Assembly (NCBI GenBank): GCA_902492205.1
Contig: CABUKU010000009.1
Location: forward strand, 40,203 to 104,202
From: an uncultured Bacteroides sp.
GTDB taxonomy: Bacteria; Bacteroidota; Bacteroidia; Bacteroidales; Bacteroidaceae
DNA: 64,000 nucleotides
Direction of reading: 5' to 3'
The first letter of the stretch is position 1, and the number at the start of each line of letters is the position of its first letter. Below are positions 25,989 through 34,740 of the stretch, piece after piece. A program made the position numbers and the translations under genes. The notes beneath the pieces were generated by a model. The model worked only from the letters and a program-made list of their open reading frames with translations, had not been told where the DNA came from and ran no database searches.

Positions 25989-26054
25989 TACATGTCCCAT
26001 CGTTTTTCCTTAGTTGTCCTTACGTTTTCTTATAGTTAACAGGTTGAATCCAAT

Positions 26055-26089
26055 AAAAAAGGCAATCCCTTATAATCAAGGATTGCCTT
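26055..26089 (-). terminator. Terminator of the PI-PLC gene
   Basis: AAGGCAATCC (26059-26068) pairs with GGATTGCCTT (26080-26089); on the minus strand six T residues follow the stem. Confidence 0.85.
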
Positions 26090-26126
26090 AAAGCATTATT
26101 TTATTCTATTTCCTTTCTTGTAGATT

Positions 26127-26900
26127 CTATTTTTTACCAACAGGATGTGCCTTCACCCATGAATCGGGAGCTCCGATCTGAACAAAGTCAAGCATCAGAA
26201 TAACATTTTCTTTGGAACTATCATCCAGCCATTCTTTCCAATAACCGGGATTATCCTGTTTGGCAAAACCTTCAGGCATTTGAGCAAACTCTTTAATTCC
26301 TTCCCCAAGTGCCTTGATATCGCCTTTACCTTTTACCTTAGCATCATCTAAAGCAGAATTCAATTTAGAGAATACTTTATAGTTCTCATTGCGAGCGATC
26401 CCAGAACCTTCAAACTGATAGATCGTAGGATGATTACCGGGGTATTTAGCCCATCCACCACTGAATTGCACATTCGGGTACTTTACCAAACATTCTTTGC
26501 AAAGGGCTTTGAACTGCTCATCTTGGCTTGTACCAATCTTCTCACTATTTTCAAGTGCGAATATAACAGCACAACCTCCTTTTTCATTCAAAAAGTCAAG
26601 AACCGTATATGCATTTTCCGAAGTGAATTCCAACTCACCATGAGCAAAACATGGAGTATTATTTATAAAACGAATTCTTAAATCAAACAAACGAACACCA
26701 AAATTGTACTGCTGCTTATAAGTCAAACTTTGGCATTTGGCAAATGGCCACATGGCAATTTTCTTCCAGTCTCCGGCAGGTTTCAAATAAGTCATAGAAT
26801 TGTGAGTTCCCAACTTCCGAGATTCCTGAGCATTAATCGCTAATGATACCGCAAACAATAAAAGGATAGCACTTATCCCTAACAAATAACATCTTTTCAT
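26127..26900 (-). CDS. Secreted phosphatidylinositol-specific phospholipase C-like protein
   Basis: 257 residues with a signal peptide (about 1-24) and a PI-PLC X domain. The catalytic pattern of bacterial PI-PLC is visible: LGTHNSMTY with His33, GVRLFDLRIR with Asp73 and Arg75, and FAHGE with His87. Family members cleave phosphatidylinositol or GPI-anchored substrates without calcium. The protein is exported, so its target would be in the periplasm or outside the cell, for example host or dietary inositol lipids (inference). Monocistronic, with its own terminator. Confidence 0.82.
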   Translation of the reverse strand: MKRCYLLGISAILLLFAVSLAINAQESRKLGTHNSMTYLKPAGDWKKIAMWPFAKCQSLTYKQQYNFGVRLFDLRIRFINNTPCFAHGELEFTSENAYTVLDFLNEKGGCAVIFALENSEKIGTSQDEQFKALCKECLVKYPNVQFSGGWAKYPGNHPTIYQFEGSGIARNENYKVFSKLNSALDDAKVKGKGDIKALGEGIKEFAQMPEGFAKQDNPGYWKEWLDDSSKENVILMLDFVQIGAPDSWVKAHPVGKK

Positions 26901-27002
26901 CTTTCAATAGATTTAATCATTAATTATATGTAAAGGTAAGTGCTTTCAACGAAATCTTCTAAAAAATCTCCATATTTTTTCGCCTTCCATTTCTTATCTT
27001 AT

Positions 27003-28217
27003 TTAAAGATAAGGAATTACAGTTATGTAAATACCTGTTATTATAGCCGATGTTATGACTCCCGATATATTGGCTCCCAAAGCATCTCCAAGAATAAAAG
27101 ATTCCGGATTATCTTTACTAACCAACTTCTGGGCTACTTTTGCAGTAGTTGGAACGCAACTGACAGCTGCAATTCCAATCACCGGATTATAGTTACCCTT
27201 CTTGATGAAATACATGATATATCCGCCAATAATACCTCCTATACCGGAGAGGAGTAATGCTGTGATACCTAATACCAACAGTTTAAGAATCTTCGGATCT
27301 AATAATAGTTTGGCATCACAGAGTACGCCTAATAATAAACCTAACATGAAAGTTGAACCATATAACAGAGGACCACTCACAAAATCATAAATATGTTTCA
27401 TACCCGATTCCCGAACTGCAACTCCCAAGAATAAAGAAAAGAACAAAGGGGAAGCCACAGGAAAAAGGAAACACAAAACAGCACACAATATAACAGCGAA
27501 TGCCAGTTTTACTTTTGCATCATAGTTCTTTGGAGCTTTCTTTTCTACCATTTTAATGGCACGCAAACGTTTCGGAATAAGCAGCTTTACCAAATAAGGA
27601 TAACCGCCATAAGTAAGACCTAAATAAAGATAAGCAACAACGGTAATAGGCACAAACAAATGTTTTGCCAAAGCGAGGGAAGTGAACAACACCATCGGAC
27701 CATCGGCACCTCCTACCATAGCAACAGATGCACTTTCCTGATCTGTCAAGCCGAAAGCGGAAGCAATAGGGAGAGTCAGAAAAGTTCCCAACTCTGCACA
27801 CAGAGCAAGAAAAAGGCTGGCAAATGGCTTCTGGAGAAGAAAACCAACATCGAGTAGCGTGCCTATACCCATAAATACAAAACAGGCTATTAATCCATTG
27901 CTAAAAGTAAGCGTATAAACAGGTTGCAGGAAATCTATCTGCATGGTATTCATCAGTTCATCCGTATCAGACAACATCGGATCAAGGAAAAGGTTGCTTA
28001 AAGCACCATCGGGCATGATTAAAGTTCCGCAGTTAATGGCTATCATTCCTAATCCCATCGGAATCATAACCATAGGTTCCAATACTCCTTTCCAGCCCAA
28101 ATAAACAAGCAAAAAGCCTAAAGCTATCAGAAATATACGTGCACTTGCCAAAAGATAACCACTTTGCATCATCGTTCCAAAGCCTTGAAACAGGCTTCCA
28201 AAATCTATATTTTCCAT
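27003..28217 (-). CDS. oadB: Sodium-pumping decarboxylase beta subunit
   Basis: 404 residues, integral membrane, about nine to eleven helices. Family motifs GLGMIAINCGTLIMPDG near the N-terminus, the sodium-site segment SVAMVGGADGPMVLF, and the C-terminal GDALGANISGVITSAI. The beta subunit performs carboxyl-biotin decarboxylation coupled to sodium export (oxaloacetate, methylmalonyl-CoA or glutaconyl-CoA systems; the type cannot be told from beta). It lies 18 bp downstream of the gamma-like gene. No alpha or biotin-carrier gene is adjacent, so these must come from elsewhere in the genome. Confidence 0.92.
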   Translation of the reverse strand: MENIDFGSLFQGFGTMMQSGYLLASARIFLIALGFLLVYLGWKGVLEPMVMIPMGLGMIAINCGTLIMPDGALSNLFLDPMLSDTDELMNTMQIDFLQPVYTLTFSNGLIACFVFMGIGTLLDVGFLLQKPFASLFLALCAELGTFLTLPIASAFGLTDQESASVAMVGGADGPMVLFTSLALAKHLFVPITVVAYLYLGLTYGGYPYLVKLLIPKRLRAIKMVEKKAPKNYDAKVKLAFAVILCAVLCFLFPVASPLFFSLFLGVAVRESGMKHIYDFVSGPLLYGSTFMLGLLLGVLCDAKLLLDPKILKLLVLGITALLLSGIGGIIGGYIMYFIKKGNYNPVIGIAAVSCVPTTAKVAQKLVSKDNPESFILGDALGANISGVITSAIITGIYITVIPYL

Positions 28218-28235
28218 TTATAATAGTATTTAATG

Positions 28236-28679
28236 TTATTTCTTGCGAGAAGAAGATTTCTTATTGTTGTATTTATTGCGTGGATTCTTCATTTCTTCCT
28301 CCTCGTGCAAATACATCATTTTTGTATCAGGATAATAATAATCCATTAAATCAAGTTTTGAAGCTCCGTGACTTACTCCATGATAATATCCGGGCTGGTG
28401 CATTCCCTCCAAATCCGGATTCACACCACGACTCCAATTCTCTCGTTCATCATCAGGTAAATCAAGTTCATTGGCAACTTCATCATTCTTTAATAACTCT
28501 GCCAGTTTGGCACGCATTTTCTTCCATTTCCTTAATCTTTGCAGTTCTATTTGGTGAGAACTGTAAAAGTCCATAGAGTCGGCAGATACTGCAATCAATT
28601 TAATGACTGCTGCTACAACGAAGCCTATAATGAAAGTAAGCCCCATCATAGCCAATGTAGACGATAATAAGTTTAACAT
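28236..28679 (-). CDS. OadG-family (gamma subunit-like) protein
   Basis: 147 residues with a single N-terminal transmembrane helix (about 5-30; MMGLTFIIGFVVAAVIKLI) followed by a long charged cytoplasmic tail ending in lysines, serines and arginines. Gamma subunits of sodium decarboxylase pumps have this topology and hold alpha to beta. The tail here is longer than the usual ~80-residue gamma and lacks an obvious histidine-rich zinc-binding end. Pairing with oadB by 18 bp supports the call. Confidence 0.72.
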   Translation of the reverse strand: MLNLLSSTLAMMGLTFIIGFVVAAVIKLIAVSADSMDFYSSHQIELQRLRKWKKMRAKLAELLKNDEVANELDLPDDERENWSRGVNPDLEGMHQPGYYHGVSHGASKLDLMDYYYPDTKMMYLHEEEEMKNPRNKYNNKKSSSRKK

Positions 28680-28792
28680 AGATATAATATTTTAAAAGTA
28701 CATGCTTAAAAGCCATTACATATATATTCAATATGCAACGGACAACTTCTTGTAAGCAGAAATAGTAATTTCCGTGTAAAAAGAATCTGGAT

Positions 28793-29215
28793 TTAAATAA
28801 GAATATTCCTCAAGGTATAGACAAAATACCTATATGAAGACTTTACATAATTGATATTTGAATATAAATTTTTGCCTTTCTCTTGAGTATTCAAAGAAGA
28901 AAGAATACGAATGGTAGAAGCCAATTTTAATGTTTTAGGAGTGCATATATTTCTTGAAAAAGAAAGTGCAGAGAAAGTTCCTTCACAAAGTTTAATATCG
29001 GTAGCCATAACTCCATCGAAAACAGAATCAAAATTCAGATATGCCAACCTTGCTTCCGTATCCGATGAAATTTGGCAAAATGATTCTGTATAACCGAGTT
29101 CAGCAAAGTCGTGGGCTGCCATTTTCATGTGCTGTCCATGCATTTCATCCTTTGCCACACCTAAAATCAGCATAAGGATTATGCCTGTCAATATACAAAA
29201 TACATGTTTTGCCAT
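28793..29215 (-). CDS. Hypothetical protein with N-terminal signal or anchor
   Basis: 140 residues, not recognised. A hydrophobic segment at about 5-20 suggests export or membrane anchoring, followed by HGQHMKMAAHDF. Two cysteines (in SFCQI and KLCEG) and a third in RNICTP occur in the middle. The C-terminus is basic and aromatic (YRYFVYTLRNILI). The gene is 113 bp upstream of oadG, with possible but weak promoter elements between, so co-transcription is not certain. Confidence 0.5.
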   Translation of the reverse strand: MAKHVFCILTGIILMLILGVAKDEMHGQHMKMAAHDFAELGYTESFCQISSDTEARLAYLNFDSVFDGVMATDIKLCEGTFSALSFSRNICTPKTLKLASTIRILSSLNTQEKGKNLYSNINYVKSSYRYFVYTLRNILI

Positions 29216-29299
29216 AACGGATACAAACGTAATACTTTATTTATCATAATTACACTATTACTTGTATTCGTTATAACAATTATAAGAACTTTTAAGTTT

Positions 29300-29506
29300 T
29301 CAAAGAAGTCCCATTTCTTTTTTCAAATCAAGAACTGCATCGGTAAGTTCAGGGCGGTCGTCTGAAATGCTGCCAACATAATTAATGAACTCTTGTTCCG
29401 TCTGCACACCATTAAATTTTTTATCATTCAACAGCTTTGTACAAAGAGTACCAATATGGTCTTTTCTATCTTTGTTTGCTTTGACAAATGCTTTAATCTT
29501 TTCCAT
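29300..29506 (-). CDS. Small conserved-looking hypothetical protein
   Basis: 68 residues, soluble, highly charged, probably all alpha-helical (EKIKAFVKANKDRKDHIGTLCTKLL, then an acidic ISDDRPELTDAVLDLKKEM end). No domain recognised. Stand-alone gene between the hypothetical gene on its left and the divergent DoxX gene on its right. The even codon composition and separate ATG favour a real gene over a chance frame. Confidence 0.55.
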   Translation of the reverse strand: MEKIKAFVKANKDRKDHIGTLCTKLLNDKKFNGVQTEQEFINYVGSISDDRPELTDAVLDLKKEMGLL

Positions 29507-29650
29507 AATTTATCTTTTATTCATTAAAACTATTCACTAAACTGCATATCGGCTTTTTTGTTCATTTCTCTATCTATTATTAATAAATGTACACGAACTA
29601 TTATGAGCGTAAATTTGTTTAAAATTAAATATTAATCACTTTATATAAAT

Positions 29651-30079
29651 ATGACTATGTTATACAAATTTTTATTCCCTGCCAGCCCGAGCAGTACACG
29701 GGTTTCATTATTTTTACTTGTAGTGAGAATCATATTCGGTTGCCTGTTGTTATCGCACGGGGTGCAGAAACTTATGAATTTTACTGAACTTTCGCAAGTA
29801 TTCCCCGATCCATTAGGAGTGGGACACAAATTATCTTTAATTCTAGCTATATTTGGAGAATTGTTTTGTTCTTTAGGTTTTATCTTTGGTTTCTTATATC
29901 GGCTTGCCATGCTTCCAATGATATTTACTATGGGAATGGCTTTCTTCGTCATTCATAGACAAGATGCATTTTCTGTTAAAGAATTAGCTTTCGTCTATTT
30001 AGTTATATTTATATTAATGTACATTGCCGGTCCGGGTAAATTTGCCATCGACCGTTATTTTGCATTGAAGCATCAGTAA
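29651..30079 (+). CDS. DoxX-family membrane protein
   Basis: 142 residues with four transmembrane helices, fitting the DoxX/quinone-reductase-like family. Seen: RIIFGCLLLSHGVQKLMNF (helix 1 with the family SHGxxKL motif), GELFCSLGFIFGFLYRLAMLP and LAFVYLVIFILMYIAGPGKFAIDR near the end. Function is poorly defined; relatives are tied to quinone or sulfur redox chemistry. Starts could be at 29651 or at the second ATG at 29657. Single gene. Confidence 0.8.
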   Translation: MTMLYKFLFPASPSSTRVSLFLLVVRIIFGCLLLSHGVQKLMNFTELSQVFPDPLGVGHKLSLILAIFGELFCSLGFIFGFLYRLAMLPMIFTMGMAFFVIHRQDAFSVKELAFVYLVIFILMYIAGPGKFAIDRYFALKHQ

Positions 30080-30125
30080 AAAGAAAATTATCTGATGAAT
30101 ATTATCTTTTTTACGCTAAAAAGGA

Positions 30126-30133
30126 TATATTTG
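30126..30133 (+). promoter_or_regulatory. -7 box upstream of the DUF3332 gene
   Basis: TATATTTG is an exact TAnnTTTG box, giving a leader of about 75 nt. Confidence 0.5.
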
Positions 30134-30216
30134 CATCACAAAAGCAGTTATTATGTTCATTTCATAAGACTGTTAGTACATTAATTATTTAAATTTATAA
30201 ACTAAAATCCAGTGCA

Positions 30217-30774
30217 ATGAGAAAAAGTAAAATGTCTCTTGTTTTCGCAGTTATTCTTAGCGGAAGCTTTTTATTCAGCTCATGTGTAGGTTCGTTCGGT
30301 TTATTTAACCGCATGGCTACATGGAACCAGCACATCGGAAACAAATTCGTTAATGAACTTGTATTTTTGGCTTTAAACATCATCCCCGTGTATGGAGTAT
30401 GTTACCTTGCCGATGCCTTAGTCATTAACTCAATCGAATTCTGGTCCGGTTCCAATCCTATGGCAAACGTAGGTGATATAAGAAAAGTAAAAGGTGAGAA
30501 CGGAGAATATCTTGTTAAAACTTTAGAGAATGGATATTCTATCAGTAAAGAAGGTGAAACTGCTACCACCGATTTAATCTTCAACCAAGAAACTCAAACC
30601 TGGAGCGCTATATCAGAAGGTGTAAGCTCTGAATTATTGAAGATGAATAATGACGGTACCGCCACTTTGTTCATGCCTGATGGAACAACAATGAAAGTTA
30701 CTCTCGATGCTAACGGAACTATTGCCGCACGCCAAGCCACTATGATGGGCTCTTCATTCGTTGCAGTCAGATAG
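30217..30774 (+). CDS. DUF3332 domain lipoprotein
   Basis: 185 residues with a lipoprotein signal (lipobox LFSSC at about 20-24). The segment GSFGLFNRMATWNQHIGNKFVNELVFLALNIIPVYG is the signature of DUF3332, whose function is unknown. A single transmembrane-like helix lies in the middle (NELVFLALNIIPVYGVCYLADALV). The downstream DUF4878 gene starts 4 bp later, so the two are co-transcribed. Confidence 0.82.
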   Translation: MRKSKMSLVFAVILSGSFLFSSCVGSFGLFNRMATWNQHIGNKFVNELVFLALNIIPVYGVCYLADALVINSIEFWSGSNPMANVGDIRKVKGENGEYLVKTLENGYSISKEGETATTDLIFNQETQTWSAISEGVSSELLKMNNDGTATLFMPDGTTMKVTLDANGTIAARQATMMGSSFVAVR

Positions 30775-30778
30775 TTTT

Positions 30779-31201
30779 ATGAAAGCATTTGCTAGGTTTC
30801 TGTCAATATTGCTATGCCTTACTTTTTGTTTCTCATGTAAACACACACCAGAACAAGAAGTAGAGAATGTGACCAAAGAATTCGTTGAAGCTCTGTATAA
30901 TTTGGATTTTGAAAAAGCCCAAAAGTATTGTACCTCACAATCGAGTGCAATTATTAATTTTCTTGCTTCCAATGTGTCAGAAGAACATCTTTCAATGGTA
31001 AAGAAAGCCGGGAAGGCTCAAGTAGATATTCTAAAAGCAGATATAAACGAAGACGGAACCACTGCAACAGTTATATGTAAAATAGCCAATTACCTAAAAC
31101 TTAGTTTACTGGACAATCAATCTCACATTGATAAAGAAACCGAAAAAGAAATAGACCTGATAAAAGAAAAAGGTAAATGGTTAGTTGACATACATATGTA
31201 A
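30779..31201 (+). CDS. DUF4878-like lipoprotein
   Basis: About 140 residues. I start at the ATG at 30779 rather than an in-frame one 18 bp earlier, because MKAFARFLSILLCLTFCFSC is a standard lipoprotein signal (lipobox CFSC). The rest, EQEVENVTKEFVEALYNLDFEKAQKYCT through a cystatin/NTF2-like sheet, fits DUF4878. Function unknown. It forms a pair with the DUF3332 lipoprotein and ends at a bidirectional terminator. Confidence 0.78.
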   Translation: MKAFARFLSILLCLTFCFSCKHTPEQEVENVTKEFVEALYNLDFEKAQKYCTSQSSAIINFLASNVSEEHLSMVKKAGKAQVDILKADINEDGTTATVICKIANYLKLSLLDNQSHIDKETEKEIDLIKEKGKWLVDIHM

Positions 31202-31221
31202 AAATTGTTGTTATAATATTG

Positions 31222-31260
31222 AAATAGGCTGCTTCGCGATGAAACAGCCTATTTTTATTT
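31222..31260. terminator. Bidirectional terminator
   Basis: AAATAGGCTG (31222-31231) pairs perfectly with CAGCCTATTT (31245-31254), with a T-rich right flank. It separates the DUF4878 gene from the convergent barrel gene. Confidence 0.8.
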
Positions 31261-31272
31261 TCCATATTATAA

Positions 31273-33591
31273 TCAGAACGGATAACCTACTGCAAAATGG
31301 AAAGCAAAATCACGACTGAACTTCGGATGAATGATAGGATAACGATCTTTACCCTTCTCATACTCAGGATTTACAGCCTTCATACCACCATCAAAACGAA
31401 TCACAAAGAAATCGAAATCGAAACGTATTCCCAATCCATAAGCTACTGCTATTTGTTTATAGAAAGTATTGAAGCGGAACTGACCACCGGGTTGATCTTT
31501 GTAATCACGGATAGTCCATATATTTCCGGCATCAATAAAAGCTGCCCCATTTATCTTCCAAAATAGATGAGTACGATATTCCACATTCATATCCAGTTTG
31601 ATGTCTCCCGTTTTATTCATGAAATCAATACTCTCATCATTTCCTTTAAAGCTGCCGGGACCTAATGTTCTGACAGACCATCCACGTACACTGTTTGCCC
31701 CACCGGCAAAATATCTTTTCTCAAATGGCAAGACAATAGAATTACCATAAGGATAGGCTACTCCTAAACCAACATGGAAAGCAAATGAATTTCGCTTATC
31801 AATGGCAATATTCTTTGCAAAATCAAAATCTCCCTTAACATATTGTGCATAAGCAATATTCAAAATAGAATAAGCCCCGTCGGTAGTTTGTTGATGAATA
31901 AGTTTGGATATTCCATATAATACATTACCCGCAGATTCGACACTTGCACGAATAGAGTATGAATTGGAAGTTGTGGCATTATTGATATATCCTCCACCTG
32001 CACTGTTAAAATTAAATGTATATCCCGTCTTTACAATCATAAGATTCTTATAATTCTCTTTCAGGATAAAATTTTGGCTTCCTTCCTTATCAAGATATTC
32101 TTCCTGAAACTTCGGAGAAATCCACGGCATATAGATATAGTTAATGTCCAATAAATCCACACGATGCTGTGTCCTCAATTTCTGGCTCCATTTATAGCTC
32201 CATGAGGCAGAAGCAATCGTACGGGAAAACTCCGGACGGATTTGGGAATTATATTGTACTCCTACTTCGGAAGTTGCTTTTACACGTTTTCTGAAATCAG
32301 AAGAAAGGAAGGGGAACATAAATCTTGGAAAGTTGATACTTGTTTCCACCCCATATTCTTTATAATTACCATTTCCATAATCGGAGCTTGTTATTGCTTC
32401 ATAAGCACCGCGAAGCTTGATTGTGAAAGTTTCCGAACCTTTGAATAAATTACGATGCTGGAATGAGACCGATGCTGCAGCTCCCAAATCTCCGGCTGAG
32501 TTAGTACCCTCTAATTCGGCAGAAAACGATTTAAACTTGCCTTTAGTCAACATTATATAAGCATTCAATTTGGTGCTATCTCCCTCCTGTTTCTCTACAA
32601 AACGTACATTTGTATATTTCAGTGCTTTTAATCTTCCGAAAGAACTGTACGTATTTTGTACAGCATGCTCATTATATAGCTGCCCTTTAGAAAAACGGGT
32701 ATTGTTCAACAACACTTTCGGACGCAAGAAAAGTTTGTCTTTAAAATAGATAGGAAAGCCATTATAATGAATTGAATCATTAATATCTATGCCTGATAAA
32801 GAATTTGTATTCAATCCATCGTAATCCGTTACATAACTTATATTCTCTATTTTATACTGATAATGATCCCTGGGCTTATCTTCCGGATTACTTTTATAGG
32901 GTAAAATATGCATAGTTATATCCACAGCGTAAGTATTGCGCACAGTGTCGGCCGTATAGCTGATAAAATCTTTATTGAATTTATAATAACCATTCTGCAA
33001 CAGATAATTGGTAATTCTGTCACGTTCTGCATCCAATACATTGACATCAAAAAGCATTCCCGGTTTTAGTTTTATATTCGCAGAATCTTTTTTCCAATAA
33101 TGTTCAATATTTCGGTCACTGATATTATATCTGATATTATTAACCACATAAGGTCTGCCTGCTGCAAAATGATAAGTAAGTTTCATTTTTTTCTTCTTAC
33201 TCACTTTTTTCTCAGTCTTTACAGAAGCACCCATATATCCCATGTTATTAAGAGCTTTGGTTATTTCCTCCTGAGAACGGTCTGCTGCACTCTCATCATA
33301 AATAACCGGCGCATCTCCTATCCTACGCAAGAATTTATTGTACCACTTGGTGGAATCCCTTCCGGAAAGATTATATGTGTAAAGTGGAATCTTTATAAGA
33401 CTGAACCATTTAGCATTGGGATTTTGACGAACATATCCCCTAACAGCTGAAGGCTTTACTTCTTTACTATCCGAAATGACTTTTACCTCATCAAGCAAAT
33501 AAGAGCCCTCCGGCACAAACTTTGTAGCGGCACAAGAAGTTAATGCTAGAAATAGAAAAAAATATATGGAATTGCGAAAGCCTTTATTCAT
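31273..33591 (-). CDS. BamA/TamA-family outer-membrane lipoprotein (TamL-like)
   Basis: 772 residues. Lipoprotein signal with LTSC, then several POTRA-like domains (about 30-400; PSAVRGYVRQNPNAKWF, FDVNVLDAERDRITNYLLQNGYY) and a C-terminal 16-strand Omp85 barrel ending in phenylalanine (FHFAVGYPF). The barrel carries the lid motif VRGWSVRTLGPGSF. Lipidated TamA forms in Bacteroidota are called TamL and take part in outer-membrane assembly with TamB. I chose the ATG at 33589-33591; 15 extra residues upstream do not look like a signal peptide. No tamB lies next to it here. Confidence 0.85.
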   Translation of the reverse strand: MNKGFRNSIYFFLFLALTSCAATKFVPEGSYLLDEVKVISDSKEVKPSAVRGYVRQNPNAKWFSLIKIPLYTYNLSGRDSTKWYNKFLRRIGDAPVIYDESAADRSQEEITKALNNMGYMGASVKTEKKVSKKKKMKLTYHFAAGRPYVVNNIRYNISDRNIEHYWKKDSANIKLKPGMLFDVNVLDAERDRITNYLLQNGYYKFNKDFISYTADTVRNTYAVDITMHILPYKSNPEDKPRDHYQYKIENISYVTDYDGLNTNSLSGIDINDSIHYNGFPIYFKDKLFLRPKVLLNNTRFSKGQLYNEHAVQNTYSSFGRLKALKYTNVRFVEKQEGDSTKLNAYIMLTKGKFKSFSAELEGTNSAGDLGAAASVSFQHRNLFKGSETFTIKLRGAYEAITSSDYGNGNYKEYGVETSINFPRFMFPFLSSDFRKRVKATSEVGVQYNSQIRPEFSRTIASASWSYKWSQKLRTQHRVDLLDINYIYMPWISPKFQEEYLDKEGSQNFILKENYKNLMIVKTGYTFNFNSAGGGYINNATTSNSYSIRASVESAGNVLYGISKLIHQQTTDGAYSILNIAYAQYVKGDFDFAKNIAIDKRNSFAFHVGLGVAYPYGNSIVLPFEKRYFAGGANSVRGWSVRTLGPGSFKGNDESIDFMNKTGDIKLDMNVEYRTHLFWKINGAAFIDAGNIWTIRDYKDQPGGQFRFNTFYKQIAVAYGLGIRFDFDFFVIRFDGGMKAVNPEYEKGKDRYPIIHPKFSRDFAFHFAVGYPF

Positions 33592-33678
33592 ACGTGTTTG
33601 TCCTAAGATGGCAAAAAGCATACAAATATAATCCATATTTTCTTTAACGGAAATAGGTAACGAATAAAAAAATCTTTT

Positions 33679-33686
33679 TAGCTTTG
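33679..33686 (+). promoter_or_regulatory. -7 box of the RNA methyltransferase gene
   Basis: TAGCTTTG is an exact TAnnTTTG box. A transcript from it would start near 33693, leaving about 28 nt before the ATG at 33721. Confidence 0.5.
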
Positions 33687-33720
33687 TTACCTCATTATTT
33701 TAATGATAAACTCAAGAAGT

Positions 33721-34476
33721 ATGTTAAGCAAAAACAAAATCAAATATATTCGTTCACTGGAGTTAAAAAAGAATCGTAAAGAAGAAAAAGTATTTGTTGC
33801 AGAAGGATATAAACTCGTCAGTGATCTATTAGGAGTCTTTGATTGTAAACTTCTTATAGCTACCGATAATTGGCTGCGAGCCAATCCTAAACTAAAAGCC
33901 GGAGAAGTTATCGAAGTAAATAATGAAGAACTGACAAAAGCAAGTTTCTTAAAAACTCCCCAGGAAGTGCTTGCTGTTTTCGCCCAACCCGATTACTCTA
34001 CTGATATTTCGGTTGTGAAGCATTCCCTCTGTTTGGCTTTAGATGATGTACAAGATCCGGGTAATATGGGAACCATTATCCGTCTTGCCGACTGGTTTGG
34101 CATAGAGCATATATTTTGTTCAATGAATACAGTTGATGTATATAATCCTAAAACTATACAAGCAACAATGGGAGGCATTGCAAGAGTGAAACTGCACTAC
34201 TGTTCCCTCACAGAATTAATAGGTCAACTGAGTGATACTCCTGTCTACGGGACATTCCTTAACGGAAACAATATTTATAAGGAACAACTATCTAAAAACG
34301 GTTTAATTATAATGGGTAATGAGGGAAACGGAGTGAGCCATGAAGTAGAGAAACTTATTAATAAACGGTTATACGTACCTAACTATCCACAAGAAAGAGA
34401 AACTTCCGAATCCTTGAACGTAGCAATTGCAACAGCCGTTGTCTGTGCCGAATTTAGAAGACAAGCATTACTCTAA
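33721..34476 (+). CDS. TrmH/SpoU-family RNA 2'-O-methyltransferase
   Basis: SPOUT-fold methyltransferase that modifies ribose in tRNA or rRNA. N-terminal substrate-binding part (begins MLSKNKIKYIRSLE), then the knot domain with LDDVQDPGNMGTIIRLADWFG, IIMGNEGNGVS and VPNYPQERETSESLNVAIATAV, which are the three classical SpoU motifs. About 251 residues. An ATG six codons upstream (33703) is possible; I prefer 33721 because homologues I recall begin MLSKNKI and an AAGAAG purine run precedes it. It overlaps the convergent 90-codon gene by 9 bp. Confidence 0.87.
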   Translation: MLSKNKIKYIRSLELKKNRKEEKVFVAEGYKLVSDLLGVFDCKLLIATDNWLRANPKLKAGEVIEVNNEELTKASFLKTPQEVLAVFAQPDYSTDISVVKHSLCLALDDVQDPGNMGTIIRLADWFGIEHIFCSMNTVDVYNPKTIQATMGGIARVKLHYCSLTELIGQLSDTPVYGTFLNGNNIYKEQLSKNGLIIMGNEGNGVSHEVEKLINKRLYVPNYPQERETSESLNVAIATAVVCAEFRRQALL

Positions 34477-34740
34477 GCGTTTCAGAGTAATGCCATTGAT
34501 TAGCTGATAAGCATATACGGGTAAGTCAGACAACACATTGCCGTCTGTATCTACTTCAACATCACCGATTGCAGACTCTGATGTAGAAAGAATAATCGTC
34601 CCTCCTATCCACAAAGTAGATTCTGTTTCTTCCACTAATGGAAAAACATGAAATACACATCCGCCTTTCAACTCAACGGCATATTGCTTTAAGCATTTAT
34701 TAGAAGACAAATACAGGAAATGGGAAGCATACCTTTTCAT
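34468..34740 (-). CDS. Small hypothetical protein
   Basis: 90 residues, not recognised. No signal peptide; predicted beta-rich, with the run GGTIILSTSESAIGDVEVDTDGNVLSDLPVYAYQ. Its start overlaps the DUF4296 gene stop by 4 bp (coupled translation), so it is the last gene of the ileS-dksA-lspA-DUF4296 operon. Its stop overlaps the end of the convergent methyltransferase gene by 9 bp. Confidence 0.65.
   Translation of the reverse strand: MKRYASHFLYLSSNKCLKQYAVELKGGCVFHVFPLVEETESTLWIGGTIILSTSESAIGDVEVDTDGNVLSDLPVYAYQLINGITLKRLE

Noticed and set aside
25793..26035. Short reading frame across array 2
   Set aside because: It is made of the repeat units and two hairpins; the protein is low complexity and serine/threonine-rich.
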